The notes under the pieces are model-generated. The model did not search any database. It was not told where the DNA came from and was given only the letters and a program-made list of their open reading frames with translations. 64,000 nucleotides of DNA. Source: Lytechinus pictus (Eukaryota > Echinodermata > Echinoidea > Temnopleuroida > Toxopneustidae). The stretch spans positions 22,895,701 to 22,959,700 of the forward strand of contig NC_087252.1 in NCBI RefSeq assembly GCF_037042905.1, written 5' to 3'. The translations under genes were made by a program, and so were the position numbers. Below, piece by piece: positions 1-12,800 of this stretch (the first letter of the stretch is position 1; each line of letters opens with the position of its first letter).

Positions 1-429
1 ACTCGTTGGTCAACCTCAGTCACCCCCCCCCCCAACACACACACACAAAATATAATAAATCAGAAAAGTTCACTTTTTAATCAATAAATCACACCACTTC
101 TAGTCGATTCCACCCGTCTCCCTCTTCTAATCTCTCTCCCTCCGTCAGGTCGCCCTGCATGACCTTGCCTCCTGCCGAACGGTTTGTTTGTTTGTTTTGG
201 GTTTTTTTTTAATTAAAGGCTATTCTATTATGAGGTTGCTTAAAACATATAGGTGGACTTCAAAATAATTAACACCTTATGAAAATGACTTTATGACAGT
301 TTACCAACTGGCACTCATTTGGAAGACGCATGATGTGGCCCATTTCTAGGCATTGGAAGCCAGATATTCTTAGTACCGGTATGTTGGGTCAAATCTTTAT
401 GGAATTTCGCTATATTCCAATTCGTATTT
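1..429. other. AT-rich non-coding flank
   Basis: No gene is recognised here. The stretch holds a C-run near 27-34, a CA-rich patch just after it, and a GTTT repeat near 183-198. It ends at the terminal inverted repeat of the element that begins at 430. Confidence 0.5.
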
Positions 430-1336
430 GGGCCATTCCGGTTAAGACTTGGACAAAGGGGTCGAAAAATAAAGTACTCGCTAGGCTTGGTTTTTCATGT
501 GTTTTAGATAGGCCAACACATCGGTAAACTGGTTCAGATAAGGAAAAGATAAGCTGGCATGTCTATTTCACAATATCACCTGATTTCTAAAAATGTTGGG
601 ACGTTACTCTTCCCGAGTGGACATGCATAAAAATGAATAAATAAGGAAAATTTTCGTTGTTTTTACGCATAAAGTCGATCATAGAAGAAACTCGGAGGTG
701 ATCGAAGCACTAGTTTGCGCTGCCAAGCTCAGTAGCAAGCGCAATCTTCGATACGCCGGTATGTTGGGACGTTACTCTAAGCGATATCGAAATAAATTGC
801 ATAATTCCAAAATATGACTTGAAAGTGCCTTTAAATGACAAACATCTCTGATATTTGATGAAATACCAGTAAATAAAAGACAGAAACATCGAGTTTTGTG
901 CAGCAATTCTTCGCTGTGGCGAAGACAATTCGCGTGTCCCCAGTTGAGACGTTACGGTGCTAATGAAGGAACAAATTTTCAAAAAAAAAAGAAAAGGAAA
1001 TTTTCTCGGCTTTACAAACGATGTGACTGTTTCAACGCAAATTAATGACACGGTAACATTACGGGGGGGGGGGGGAGAATTGATAATCATAAAATTGAAA
1101 TAGATAAATTCTAACGAAAGAACTAAAAGTAACTAATGAAATATAATGTATAGAATAAACAAATAAATTTGATTGAAAATAGGAACAATATCAAAATAAC
1201 GTGGTTACATCCATGCAATCAATTTGTTTTTAATGGCTGATGTATAGCACTTTTCAACTTTTGGAAAAGCGCCTGATAAGAATTATTTTTATTTTTTTAC
1301 CATTTAGGTTGTGAATGTTTTGATTGATTGATGCTG

Positions 1337-1486
1337 TGATGAAATTATGGAAAAGAGAATAATAAAAGGAAAAAAGTCTCGCGTGATGTGTCTTTTTTTT
1401 AAATAACAATTTCGTGATGAAATCCTTGAATGAAATTGGAAAAGAAAATAATAAAAGGTAAAAAGTCTCGCGTGATGTGTCTTTAA
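1337..1486 (+). repeat. Imperfect tandem duplication (about 93-bp period)
   Basis: A segment running from GATGAAAT through GAATAATAAAAGG to AAAAAGTCTCGCGTGATGTG is present twice in direct orientation, at about 1337-1393 and 1430-1486. It lies inside the 430-4816 element. Confidence 0.6.
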
Positions 1487-1886
1487 AAAAATAATTTTGT
1501 GTCTTGTATCGTTTATAAATGCATCCTTTGACAGAATTTCTGCCCTCAATGAACCATCTTTTTTATTGCGTAGGCCTATAATGCCGATTATTCATGCTAC
1601 AATGAGTTGTCAATATCAATTCAGCATTTATTTCAAATTCATTAAAAGTACTGGGTGATAAAATAATCATCAGACAAAGATCGAGAATATAACAATGAGA
1701 ATAAAAATCTAATAAATTTAAACAAAAGTGATATTATTTGTTGGCACATATTTCATACAAATTGAAAGATAATTGATATAGGAAATCGGGGATGCAATAA
1801 AAAGGCAGAAAGCTTGTTAAAATGATTTCACATCATTCTTGTCATTACGACCATTAATCGGATCTCCATTGTGCAAAATTGTTACC

Positions 1887-1950
1887 TTCATTGTCATTAT
1901 CATCATCATCACCATCAATCATCATTATCATCACCATCATCATCTCATCG
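1887..1950 (+). repeat. ATC trinucleotide microsatellite
   Basis: An imperfect run of TCA/ATC triplets (cattatcatcatcatcacc and similar). A short histidine-rich frame across it is a by-product of the repeat and not a gene. Confidence 0.8.
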
Positions 1951-4816
1951 AACTTCCGAAAGTTTTTTTAATGTTTTTTTGGGGGGAGGGGGTTATTTTG
2001 ACGTTTAAAAAAAGGTGTTAAAACGTCTAAAACCTACCACATGTTGACGTCCATAAAATGTTTACACAAAACGTCCAAAAACCAACTTGAATAGTTTTAG
2101 AACATTAAAAAATATCAATTTTGTTGGGAAGTCATCAGTTTGAGCCCCTTGTCATATCCGGATCCGCCGCATGGTACATTCAGGAACAAATGAAACCGTA
2201 TAAAATATCTTTTTAGGTAGCGAACCATTAAAATATGTTTATTCAATACATTTGTTTCAGAATCCAAAATAAAATAAAATAAAATACATTTGATTAAAGC
2301 AAGATTATAATTTTATTGTCAAAAGAGAAGAAAATGGAATTCTGTCACAATTCGAATTACAACATTGGCCACACAACATTGACATAATTTGGGCACCTAA
2401 ATCCAAACCGCCGCTGATACCAGGGGTCCCAGAACGGGGGGGGGGGGGGGGCGCTGGGATGGCTTTATCCCATCAGAAAAAAACATCTGATTTTGATTTT
2501 TTTTTGCATGGTCGACCACCCCCCCGACTTTCATCCCGTTTCGCAGCCCTCGATGTCAAAAAATTTAGCCGCCACTTTCCAAAAATCCTGAATTTTATAT
2601 GAGACATTGTGGAATATTAAAAAGAATAAATAACGTCTTAAAAGGACACTTGTCACATCGTGCATCGCTTGATACTGTATGCCTAAATTAACATTTTTTT
2701 TCAACTCTTGAATACTAGTTTATTGCGAGGTAAAACAAATGAAAATAAAGACAATTTCAAGCATTATTAAAATTATATATGCGACACATTTTTGGCAATG
2801 TCCATCGTCAAAGTCGTAACGTCTAATTTGTAGTTTTTATATCTTTCGATTGTTTTTTTTAATTCTAGAACAGAAAATCAAAGTTGCTTGAAAGCACTAT
2901 TTCATGAATTCATGTGAATAAAACAACCACCTAAATCTAAAGAATCACCAGCAACAAATTATGGTGTAAAAGTCGTGCGACGTTACGGAAGACATTGTCG
3001 TTTAAAATCATAACGTCTGAAGTAAAGAGAGCAGCCATAAACATCACATACGGTGATCACTTTATAAACGTAAAGCCTGATTGTGATTTAAACGTTTTTT
3101 CTGAGAACGATTAGAAGATTTTGATATGTTTTTGAAATAAATATAAAACTAAATATGGTAAAATACATAATTGTTACGAGGACGTTATTGCGGACATTTA
3201 ATTCTACAGTGTCCTCATGGAGATCATAACGTCTAGTCTGTTCTAGTGCCTTTTACATCATTTTGTTTACATGTAAAATTTATAAAACCTTTTTAAGTGT
3301 CTCGGAAGGTATGGGCAGTCGTAAGATTTATTATGGAAATACACATTTTATCTATAAAAGAGTAGATAATGTACGATGTGCCGTTTTTACAATTTGGACG
3401 TCATTGGATAAAATATTGGACATGTCTTTGTGATTCAGAATAACGTCCTAGCGAAGGTGAAGCATGGCAAAAAGGTAAGAAAACTTCTTGCTTTATTTTG
3501 CAGCATTATGAAGAATAAGAATTCGATAATCTTGCCAACTAGATATGATTGTAGATCAGAATTAAATAAAAGTATCGATTATGCATGTAAGTAAACTTTT
3601 TTAGTTTGAGACGCGACGGTGGACACCCTCAAATCATGTCCACATCAAATGAGTAACGTCGTCATGATATCTATATAATTGTCCGGATTATCTCCTTACC
3701 TATATATATTTTTTTTATTTGTTTGTTCAGAATGAAACTCCCAACAAGACTACATCTCTTGATTACTACATTCCCGGCCATTTTTAGAATTACGTAGATT
3801 TTTCCTTAATATTTGTAATAATCATCAATATTTAGGTCGTCGTAATTTGATAACATATATTCAAGTAAATGCAAATTATATTCTAATAAAGAAAGAAAAT
3901 CATTGGATATCTTTACAAATACGTTTAGAAATGAGGGTAGTACGGAAAAATATCACTAATCAATCAACACACCGCGACAAAATACGAGAAATCAACACCA
4001 AAACATAACAATCACCCAAGACAAAGCACGAAAGTTTAGACGTTACGGCAAACATATTGAAGGGACGGACATGCTTTTTTTCTCCCTGGGACTACGTGAC
4101 TGAAAACACACATGGAAAATTTTGTATGTGTATGAACAGGGTTGACCGGCGCACGTGCTCAAGAACTTTTGAGATGAATCTCGTATCGTGTGTGTGGTAT
4201 AGAAACTTGAAAGTTGGGACGTTACGAAGGGGACGGACAAAAATATCAGATTTTTGAAAGTACATTTTCATATCTCTCGTACATGGAATATCTGATCATA
4301 CCATATGGGATTGAAAGAGTCCTCATGAGTGTATAATATGATAAGGTTAAGAAAGACAAGATGATTTACAGGTTCGATATAATAAGAGATTAATGAATCT
4401 ATTATCAGGGGACGGACATGGTAACGTCTCAATACTAGTTTTTCAAACGGCAATATTTCTGAAACGTAAAACATGTCAACAATTTAGTTGGAATTATCAA
4501 CAAACATACACATCAGACTTCTTTATGGTAATCCAACTCCATCACGTTTGTCTTTAATTTTGTTTTATTCCAGTTTGTTTAAGTATATATTCTGTTTGTC
4601 CAAATTTTCAGTACATTTTTGGGGAGAAATTCATACTTAAATCGTAAAATTCTCAACAATGAAAAAACCGTTTTCCGTCTTGAAGTTATCACTGCTATCT
4701 CTACAGGACTGGTGAATAATAATTCACTCACTACAAATTTCTTATGTTGATATATATTTTTGGGGGAGGGGCTCGATTTTGACCTTGCCGTTTTCTCTCC
4801 TTAACCGGAATGGCCC

Positions 4817-6110
4817 ATTTTCATCTTACGGTAATTAATTCAATTCATACCCGTTGGAGTACAGTAAATCTAGAATTCATGAATTCATGTCAAAATAATA
4901 ATTGAAGAAAGGCATACAATGATTCATCAAATACAGAAAATAATTTTAACAAAATCATTTCATATCACAATGTAGGCAATGGGAGAAAAAATTTAATGAC
5001 CCCCCCCCCCCCCCCTCTGCAAAAAATACTATCAATCAACCAACCAAAATCACGTCCGACGCGACACAACTAGTTACTTTGAACCATGGAGGTTGGATGT
5101 TCGAACACACTTCGCCTCCATACTAGTACTCGAATCCAAAACAAAATACGGGCCTCAGTCAAGTGTCACACATATCACATGCACGAGAAAGGGAATAAGG
5201 GAAGAAAGGATATTGATAATGGTGGTAAAGCATCAACTGATAATTTACTTCTAGATTAAATTAAAGCAAGCGCACTTGTACTCATGCCGCTGTTTTCTTG
5301 AGAGCTAAGCTGAGCGAGCATTCTATACCGGCCGGCGCCGAGATCCTCGATTCTCACATCTCTGACGCCAGGATGTGACTGGGTACCATTCTCCTGCATT
5401 CCGCCGATCACCATTCCGCTTCGTTCCGCCCGATAAGTTCATTGCCACACCCACAAGTTCATTGCCACGCCCACAAATCGTCGGAACCCGTTCTTGAAAC
5501 TGTCCAGCGTTCTCCTGCATGCGAACGGACCTCAATAATAAAAATACGGTCCCTAAGATTCACATTACCCTCATCTACAGCTCAGGCATAATGATCCAAT
5601 CTTGGCAATAGACATGTACATGAAGTGACATCTTCACCAAGACGAGTCCGTATTATTTAAATACAACATAATTCTGGGGAGCATTTCATGGAATGAATTG
5701 CCGGACATTTTATCCAACAAATAATGTTTTATCTGACAGTAAAGGTAACAGTGACTCCAAGCCAATCATTATCAAGGAAAGTTGTCAGACCTGACAACTT
5801 GTCGAAAATGTTGATGAAACGCTCCCAAGAGCTCTGGTTAAACTTAGACCACAGACTATTAAATTCCGGGCTGGCATTATGTGCAGCCATATGATACAAA
5901 AATATGGCTACACTCTCTGCTTCTTACATTTACTTGGACCTATCCAGACACTTGGTAATTAGTTTGATCCCCAATAATGTTGATGACATGATCAACTACG
6001 TCTGTGTCGTTTGGCTACCCATATTGAAATCGTGGACATTTAGACCATTGTTAAAATTAAAAGTAGAGATCAGAATACCGACTAATGTATTTGTAAATGT
6101 GTATAGGTTT
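4817..6110. other. Non-coding stretch, no gene seen
   Basis: Intergenic sequence downstream of the NAA50 gene. It contains a C-run near 5000-5015 and a more GC-rich patch at about 5300-5540, where a 14-bp CAAGTTCATTGCCA direct repeat occurs around 5435-5470. The 70-codon minus frame in that patch has no recognisable features. Confidence 0.4.
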
Positions 6111-6270
6111 CACGATACACCATGTATTCTTTCATGGGCATGTGTTGGTCTTGAAAGGACCACCAGAACATGTCTCTCAAGACGACAAGAACACACTTAT
6201 TGAAACGTCGAGTTTGGGTGGTCCTCTTCAGGACCACCATACGCCAACGAAAGACACACGGTGTACTGTG
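6111..6270. mobile_element. Small foldback element with two hairpins
   Basis: Imperfect inverted arms of about 28 bp are seen. They start CACGATACACCATGTATTC at 6111 and match the reverse complement of the segment ending at 6270. Each arm also carries its own hairpin. The better one is GGTGGTCCT-CTTC-AGGACCACC at 6217-6238, preceded by GAAACGTCG at 6202-6210. It lies 3' of NAA50. The family is not recognised. Confidence 0.45.
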
Positions 6271-6376
6271 ACACCTCTACACCATTTATTCTTCACAATA
6301 AAATCCTTCAAAAGTTCAAATGTGTTCGAAACTTCGAAAAAAGATATTTCTTTATCCAAAGATATTTGATAAACAG

Positions 6377-6582
6377 AGCTGCCAACTTAAAGAAGAACAT
6401 TTCAGTATTTTAACAGCTGAAAAGCAGTATTTTGGTGATCAATGAAAAAAAAACATTACTTTCAAAAGAAATACCACAGGAAAACACATAAAACTGAAAC
6501 TTCAGAAATCAGTATTTTGCATGAAACCATCAGTATTCTCATTTCCAGTATCAATATTGAAAATCAGTACTAGTCGGCAGCT
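6377..6582. mobile_element. MITE-like element, TIR AGCTGCCAACT
   Basis: Ends AGCTGCCAACT (6377-6387) and AGTCGGCAGCT (6572-6582) are inverted with one mismatch. The interior repeats CAGTATT four to five times (for example near 6402, 6426, 6510 and 6530). It is probably a short non-autonomous DNA transposon in the 3' flank of NAA50. Confidence 0.45.
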
Positions 6583-6836
6583 TCGATAAAGATATTTGGA
6601 TAAAGAAATATCTTCATCCAAAGACGTTTCTTTTTCACCTCACTTACATGTCTCTTCTCCTAGTCATTGAAGGTTCCTACTTAAGTTTTATCATTTCTAT
6701 CCAATAAGTTCTCTATTCTCTGACTCTCCGATACTGCAGTCACACACTGAGTACAGGACCACACGGTTCCACAATTTCCAGTCCAGACTATTATGACTCA
6801 AAGTTCAATGAAATACGACACCTCAAAGACTCCCTC

Positions 6837-9800
6837 TCATGACGACGTTTGAGCAACGGCGGTTCGTAGAGTCTTCTGAAGTACGTGTGCGTCGGCGGGT
6901 TCAATGCGTTTGTAGTAATGCTCTTTCGTCTCGATGATCTCAAATTCAAACTTTTTGTAGAAGTCAATGGCAGAATCGTTATTGACCTGGACATGTCTAG
7001 ATGAAGGAGAGAGGACAGAAAACATTATCAATCAACAGTAAATTGTGTAATTTATTCAAATTAATGATAAAAATAATAATTACTGTACAGTGACTAATTT
7101 TATTGCCCATAGGAAAAAAATCTTTTCGTGCTTCATGTTGCTTGCGGGCCACTGCAAAAAGAAAACAAAAGAAAACAAGATCCAGAGTTTGTGGTTCAAC
7201 GAGGCATAAGATACGCAATTCTGCGCAATTTCAGTGAAAATATGAAGCATTCCGGGAAAAATGGTGTCAAGAAACTCTATAATCTTGTCTTATCTTAAAA
7301 GGAAAAAGAAAGTACATGTACTTGCAGCAAACAATTATTTCCCGAGATGGTCTTATAAATCAAGATTAATTGTCACCAAATTATCATATATCCAGATCTG
7401 GTATATTAATGTAACCTTATCTTTATGAAATCATGAAATCTTTGCTCAAAACTGATAATTCGGAGGAAAACTAACACATAAAAGCATATGTGGAACAGTG
7501 TATTAGTATAGCTTCGAAAAATACCCGAAATTCTATGGTATTGCATGCTTATTATGCTCATTTCTCAGCAATGACACATTTTCTTTGAAAGCCATTTGGC
7601 ACATATTTTTTATTTGTCTTTTATTTATTTGATTAATTTAGACTTTTTCACATGATTTTTTTTCTGTAACGTACCCAAATGCCATGAAAAGAACTAGAAA
7701 ATCAACAATGCCAAATCTTCATATTTCAAACAACCCAAGTTCTGCTCTTACATGTAAATCAATAGTATGGTTAGAGTGAATTTCAAAATAACTTACAAGT
7801 ATATATTATCAATGCGTCCATCCTTCTCGCAGAAATCTAGAACATGTTTGAGCATCATGGTGCCTGTAAAAAAAAAGAAAAAAAAAAGAAAAGAGATTGG
7901 TATTGGAATTACATAATCACAGGACTACTACTCTCTCGACTGAATTACAGTGAAGTGAGTTCATGCACTATTAGTGGAACTTAAGTTCCAAGCATTTCTT
8001 TTGATTGAAAGTCTCTAAACATAATGAAATTGATATTACGTGTTGACATTTTTAGATCTGCACAAAAGTCAGTCTCACCTATAGCCTACAGCAGGAATTA
8101 TGCAAGTGTCTTTTCATTACAAATCATCAGTCACCATAGACAGGGACTCAGTTTTATAATCATGAGGGGAGCAATAAAAAGCTCTCCTAAAACTTTCAAG
8201 GGGAGCATTAGCGGAGCACTACAAAAAGCTCTTCTTTGACATACAAGGGGAGCTCTCTTGTCCGATTGCAAAATGGATGGAGGAACGTACGCTAAGTTAC
8301 AACCCACAACCAAAGGAGACAAACAATCAGATATACATGTAGATCTATGCAATATTTATCTCATTGAACTTTTTAATGTCATTCTTGCAAGTGTGTTTCA
8401 TTGCTTACAATATAATTGTGTAGTATTCACACAACCTTGACAGCGAATGAAGTTTTCAAGGATGACTTGAACAGCTTGATCACTGACTAACACTCTTGTT
8501 AAGCAATAGCTGAGGCGAGAGATAAATCGCTCTACCAAAAATGGATTAAGGAGAGCGGTAGCGAGTGATCACTCTCACTCCCTTTAAAACTGAGTCCCTG
8601 CATAGACATAACAATCGGGACTGCAGAAAAGCTGCTATGAAAAGATGCATCAGCATCCTTAGAATAAGCCAGTTCACGGTTAGCTCATGATCAACTTTTC
8701 TCAAATGACCTTTGTGATTTTTCATTAGGATAAGCACTATCATTTTCAAATGTAGATGATGCGTAAGCTTTACCGGTAGAGTATTCAAATTCTAAGAACA
8801 AAAGGCATTGTATAGACCAGGTGACTAGAAAAGTACATCAGAGATAAAGTTTGGAAATCTGTTTTATTGTCTGCCTTTGGCACATTTGACTATTGTTTAG
8901 GCTACTGTCGAATACCAGTGATTATGAAGGCTCTATTTATTACTCTTCAGCTTGGATGTGATAAAATGAAATGTGCTGGGTATGTGCTGATTTTTCTCAT
9001 CTTCTGCACTTTAACTGCAGATCCGATGCGTTATTTCATGAAGCTAAAAAATGGAATTATTCCATGGACCATTCAAAAAAAGATTCTCTACAATTTCAAA
9101 ATACTTTACTCTGCAATGCTGCCAAGAATCACGAATATTACCCCGAGTTTGAATAAATGGTAGAGTGGTTTTGATTTTTTCTTCACATAGATACAAAGCA
9201 TTCGGCGCATTTTTGGTGTTTTAAAAAGCACATTTGCTCTAATAAAAATACAGATAGTTTAAAAACAAGCACATGAACCCCTATTTTTGAATGTTTGTTC
9301 CTCTTAGGTATATCTTCCTCTACAACTCTACAAATTTTGGTGAAAATGACATGGATTTTGAATAAAGTGCAGCATTTATTGTACTTTTGTAGTTTGTTAC
9401 TGAAATTTCACATTTTTTAGATTGGGATTTTGTTATCTTTTACGCCATTTTTAAGAACTGACAGTGCTGTTAAACTTAAAATTGCAAAAAAATAGCACTA
9501 TAAATATATTCTCCATTCTAACGATACAATTATTAACTCTCTTGCGAAATTTGATAACTTTTTCATGTATTTTGACTGAGTAGTACAGGTTTAAACTCAT
9601 TGTAGTAATCTTGGGCGGTCTAAAAATGCCAAATTCTTTTGAATGCGCAATTCTTAAGAACATCAATTTGGGTGAACTTTGAAGTTCTATAGCAAAAAAT
9701 CAAGCACATGAATCTATGTTAATTTTTGCATATTTCGAATATTAAGGTTCTAAAGTATCTATGTGCAAAGTTTGGTGAAAATGACATGGATTTCACTTTA

Positions 9801-12800
9801 ACTGTGGAACGTCCTTAAGCGAAACTTTAAAATGTCGTAACTTTCTTATTTTACATCCGATATTGATGAAATTTTCAGTGTTACGTTTGTTGGATTTTTT
9901 CTCTTTTTATTCAAATCAACTTTTTGTTGGAGTGGACTTGTCCTTTAAGTTTTTGGTAACAGTGAATTTCGTACAAATTTCTTAATTTCACCAGTGCCCC
10001 CCCCCCCCCCCACGGTCTAAAGCGAAAATCACAGGCGCATGCTGTTTAAAGAAAGAAAATATACTTTGACTCAGGCCTAATTACAATTGCTTGGAAAAAG
10101 ACTCGTCTTTGAACAAATTACAATACTTACTCTAATAATAACTGAGCATCATACTCAATTTATACCAGAATAATTTGGCAATCTACATTAACTCACCTAT
10201 CCCAAGTCTCCTGTATGGTGCAAGACATCCCAAGGTCATTATATACAGACGTCTTGCTCCCTGTTCTGTTGTATCTATCCTACAGCACACTGCTCCGACA
10301 ACAATGTCATTGTAATATGCTACCGGGGGGGGGGGGGGGGAAATAAAATTTGTTAGAAATACAATAAAACTAATTTCAATAACTTAACATTGTAATAATT
10401 TTCTGCAAGTTAGATTTCTCTATGAACAATCTTTGTATAATTCACTAGTACTTCTCAAAGGGTGCTTTTCATCTGATGGCTTTGTTTGAATCTAAAGCTA
10501 TACACAGTTCAAGTCAGCATTCTCTGATCACTGATGCCACTTAGAATTGAATTTTTTTTAAAGTCTGAAAATCATCTAAGATGAGCCATTTTGTACATAA
10601 ACTTTATTTAATTTCTATGGCTGAAAATGAGTTTAAGAAGTCTGAATTCATAGTTTTTATTCTGAAACATGGCATCCCTGTTTGATGTAAAAGCTGACAC
10701 CCCTGGGCCCTGTCTTACAAAGAGCTGCGAATGATCTGATCAATAACAACTATGGACGGCCAGCAATGTCAGCATCTAAAATACACGTTTGTCCAACACA
10801 TTTTTAGATATGACGTATACCGGTATTCATACGGTCATCATTCTCTTGAAGATTCAGTGTGATTCTCTTTGTTTAGATTGTGCAAATTTCCTGTAGAACA
10901 AAAATTATGGTATGGATGGAATTCCATACAGTTGAGATTGATTGGATCAATCTTAACTCTATGTAAGAATTTGAGACTAAACTGCTGACATGGTTTATAG
11001 GTTCTAAAATCATCTTTCACTGAATTGGGTTATTGGGTCGACCAAAAGAGATCTTGATATCAGCCAAATTCATTGGCCCAAATTCACAAAGGTAGTTTAT
11101 AAAACCATCGGTTGAACCCTTGGTTTATGCAGATTTCCTGTATAAATTACGCTTATTTACCGCGTATATTAAAAATATGTCCATTGTTGATGCAAGCTTT
11201 TGTCAGTGTACAGAACTGACGCCTCATGCCATGGTTAAGTACGCTATTTTATTCATGAAGAGTAGACTCATTAATTCAAAACAGTGGACTCGTGAATAAC
11301 CATGGCAACAGGCGTCAATTAGGCGCACTGTGACAAAAGCGCGCATCAAGACTTGGACATTTTTTAATATACGGTATGCAATAAATAAACATAATTTATA
11401 CAGGAAATCTGCATAAACCATGGGTTCAACCGATAGTTTTAAAAACCACCTTTGTGAATTTGGGCTATAGAGTTGATCGTTGAAAAAAAGGCATCCCTTT
11501 CTTCACTTGAAAATTTCTTTCCAGAATATGGCAGGCCAGCTATATGTGAATACCAAACTTACTAAAACTACGAAGGATGCCCAATAAAAACTTAAAGGAA
11601 ACCAAAACCCAAGAAGAGCAGTAATCTTGTTGGAAAGATTAAAATAAGAGGAACAATTTAAAACAAGTTTAATCAAAATCGGGTATGAAATATCAAAGCA
11701 AGTTATGGACGTTTAAAAAGTCTTAGTCTTGTTGTACTTTCTATGGGGATCCTCAAATTGGCAATCAAGCTTCAAAATGGCTGATTTTGTGGCAACTTTC
11801 CATTTGTTTTGTACACAAATTTTCAGATTTTCCCATTTATTTTACAAATTTCACATTATCTCCTCCTGACCTTGGCATATGTGGCGTGAATTATGTTTTC
11901 CCATGACATATGTTATGTTCAGGAGGCAAGATGCAATTTGAAAGATAAATGGGAAAAATCTGAAAATTTGTGTACAAAACAAATGGACAAAATCAGCCAT
12001 TTTGAAGCATGTTTGCCAATTTGAGGATCCCCATAGAAAGTACAACAAGAGTTTTCAAACTTCCATAACTCGCTTATTTTATAACCGATTTTGATTAAAC
12101 AAGTTTAAGATTGCTCCCCTCATTTTTTATTATTTCTGATAGGATGGATTTTCTCCTTGTATTTTGGTTTCTTTGAAAAGAAAAAAAAATTACCAAGTTT
12201 AGCCAGTTCTCCTACTTCTAGGACATCTTTGTAGAATTTATCATTGTAAGATACAGGGAAGACAACAGAGTTGAGTTTCTTCAGCTGCTTTATATTGTGG
12301 GAGGTAATGTCCCCTAGATCTTTTCTTCCTCTGTGAAAGAAATGAAACAGTCAAAAATAATTAATCCATTCGTACATGAACAATAATAACCAACAAGTGC
12401 TTGTTTTGCCGTCCCATGACAATTTTTTTTAAAAAACAAGTGCACACCCAGTTACCAATATTTCATATAGCATTGCAGATTACATGCCTTGCTCACAGGC
12501 ATAGGTGGCGCGGCCGGGATTGAACTCCGGGCTTTTCATGTATAGACAGGCGCCTTAGAGTAGACCACTCGGCCACGCCCACGGTAGTCTTGAGGACTCC
12601 ATGATGATGTCTTTAAAAAAAAATTTGACATATACTTCTTCATCATTGGAGTCTTGAATCCCCTCCCATATATGCATAAGGGCATTTTCACCACAGATGG
12701 ACACAGAGGCAAAAAAAATCAAGTTTATATTCATGTCAAATGCTTTATGGTTTTTAATAAAACAAGACCTGAAGTTTCTGAGACAAAAATGTTTCCGACT

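Larger units (their letters stand above)
430..4816. mobile_element. 4.4-kb non-autonomous DNA element with dispersed GACGTTAC motifs
   Basis: A 17-bp perfect terminal inverted repeat is visible: GGGCCATTCCGGTTAAG at 430-446 and its reverse complement at 4800-4816. The flanks share ATTT on both sides (426-429 and 4817-4820), which fits a 4-bp target duplication. Inside, the 7-mer GACGTTA or its complement TAACGTC occurs about 14 times: near 600, 768, 948, 2631, 2816, 2979, 3011, 3181, 3227, 3441, 3653, 4039, 4218 and 4421. Chance predicts fewer than one. Several copies are followed by GGACGGACA or GGACATG. No open reading frame resembles a transposase, so the element is probably non-autonomous. 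The superfamily is not identified. Confidence 0.6.
7864..10196 (-). other. NAA50 intron 3 (minus-strand order), repeat-filled
   Basis: Lies between the exon ending RRLGIG and the exon starting TMMLKHVL. It holds a TIR element (8141-8600), a 300-bp repeat (8664-8965) shared with tubulin gene D intron 1, a truncated MITE (9816-9948) and a C-run near 9997-10010. The segment GTGAAAATGACATGGATTT recurs at about 9340 and 9775. No additional gene is seen. Confidence 0.7.

Noticed and set aside
5323-5535. 70-codon minus-strand frame in a GC-richer patch
   Set aside because: No recognisable motif, splice context or similarity; probably chance.
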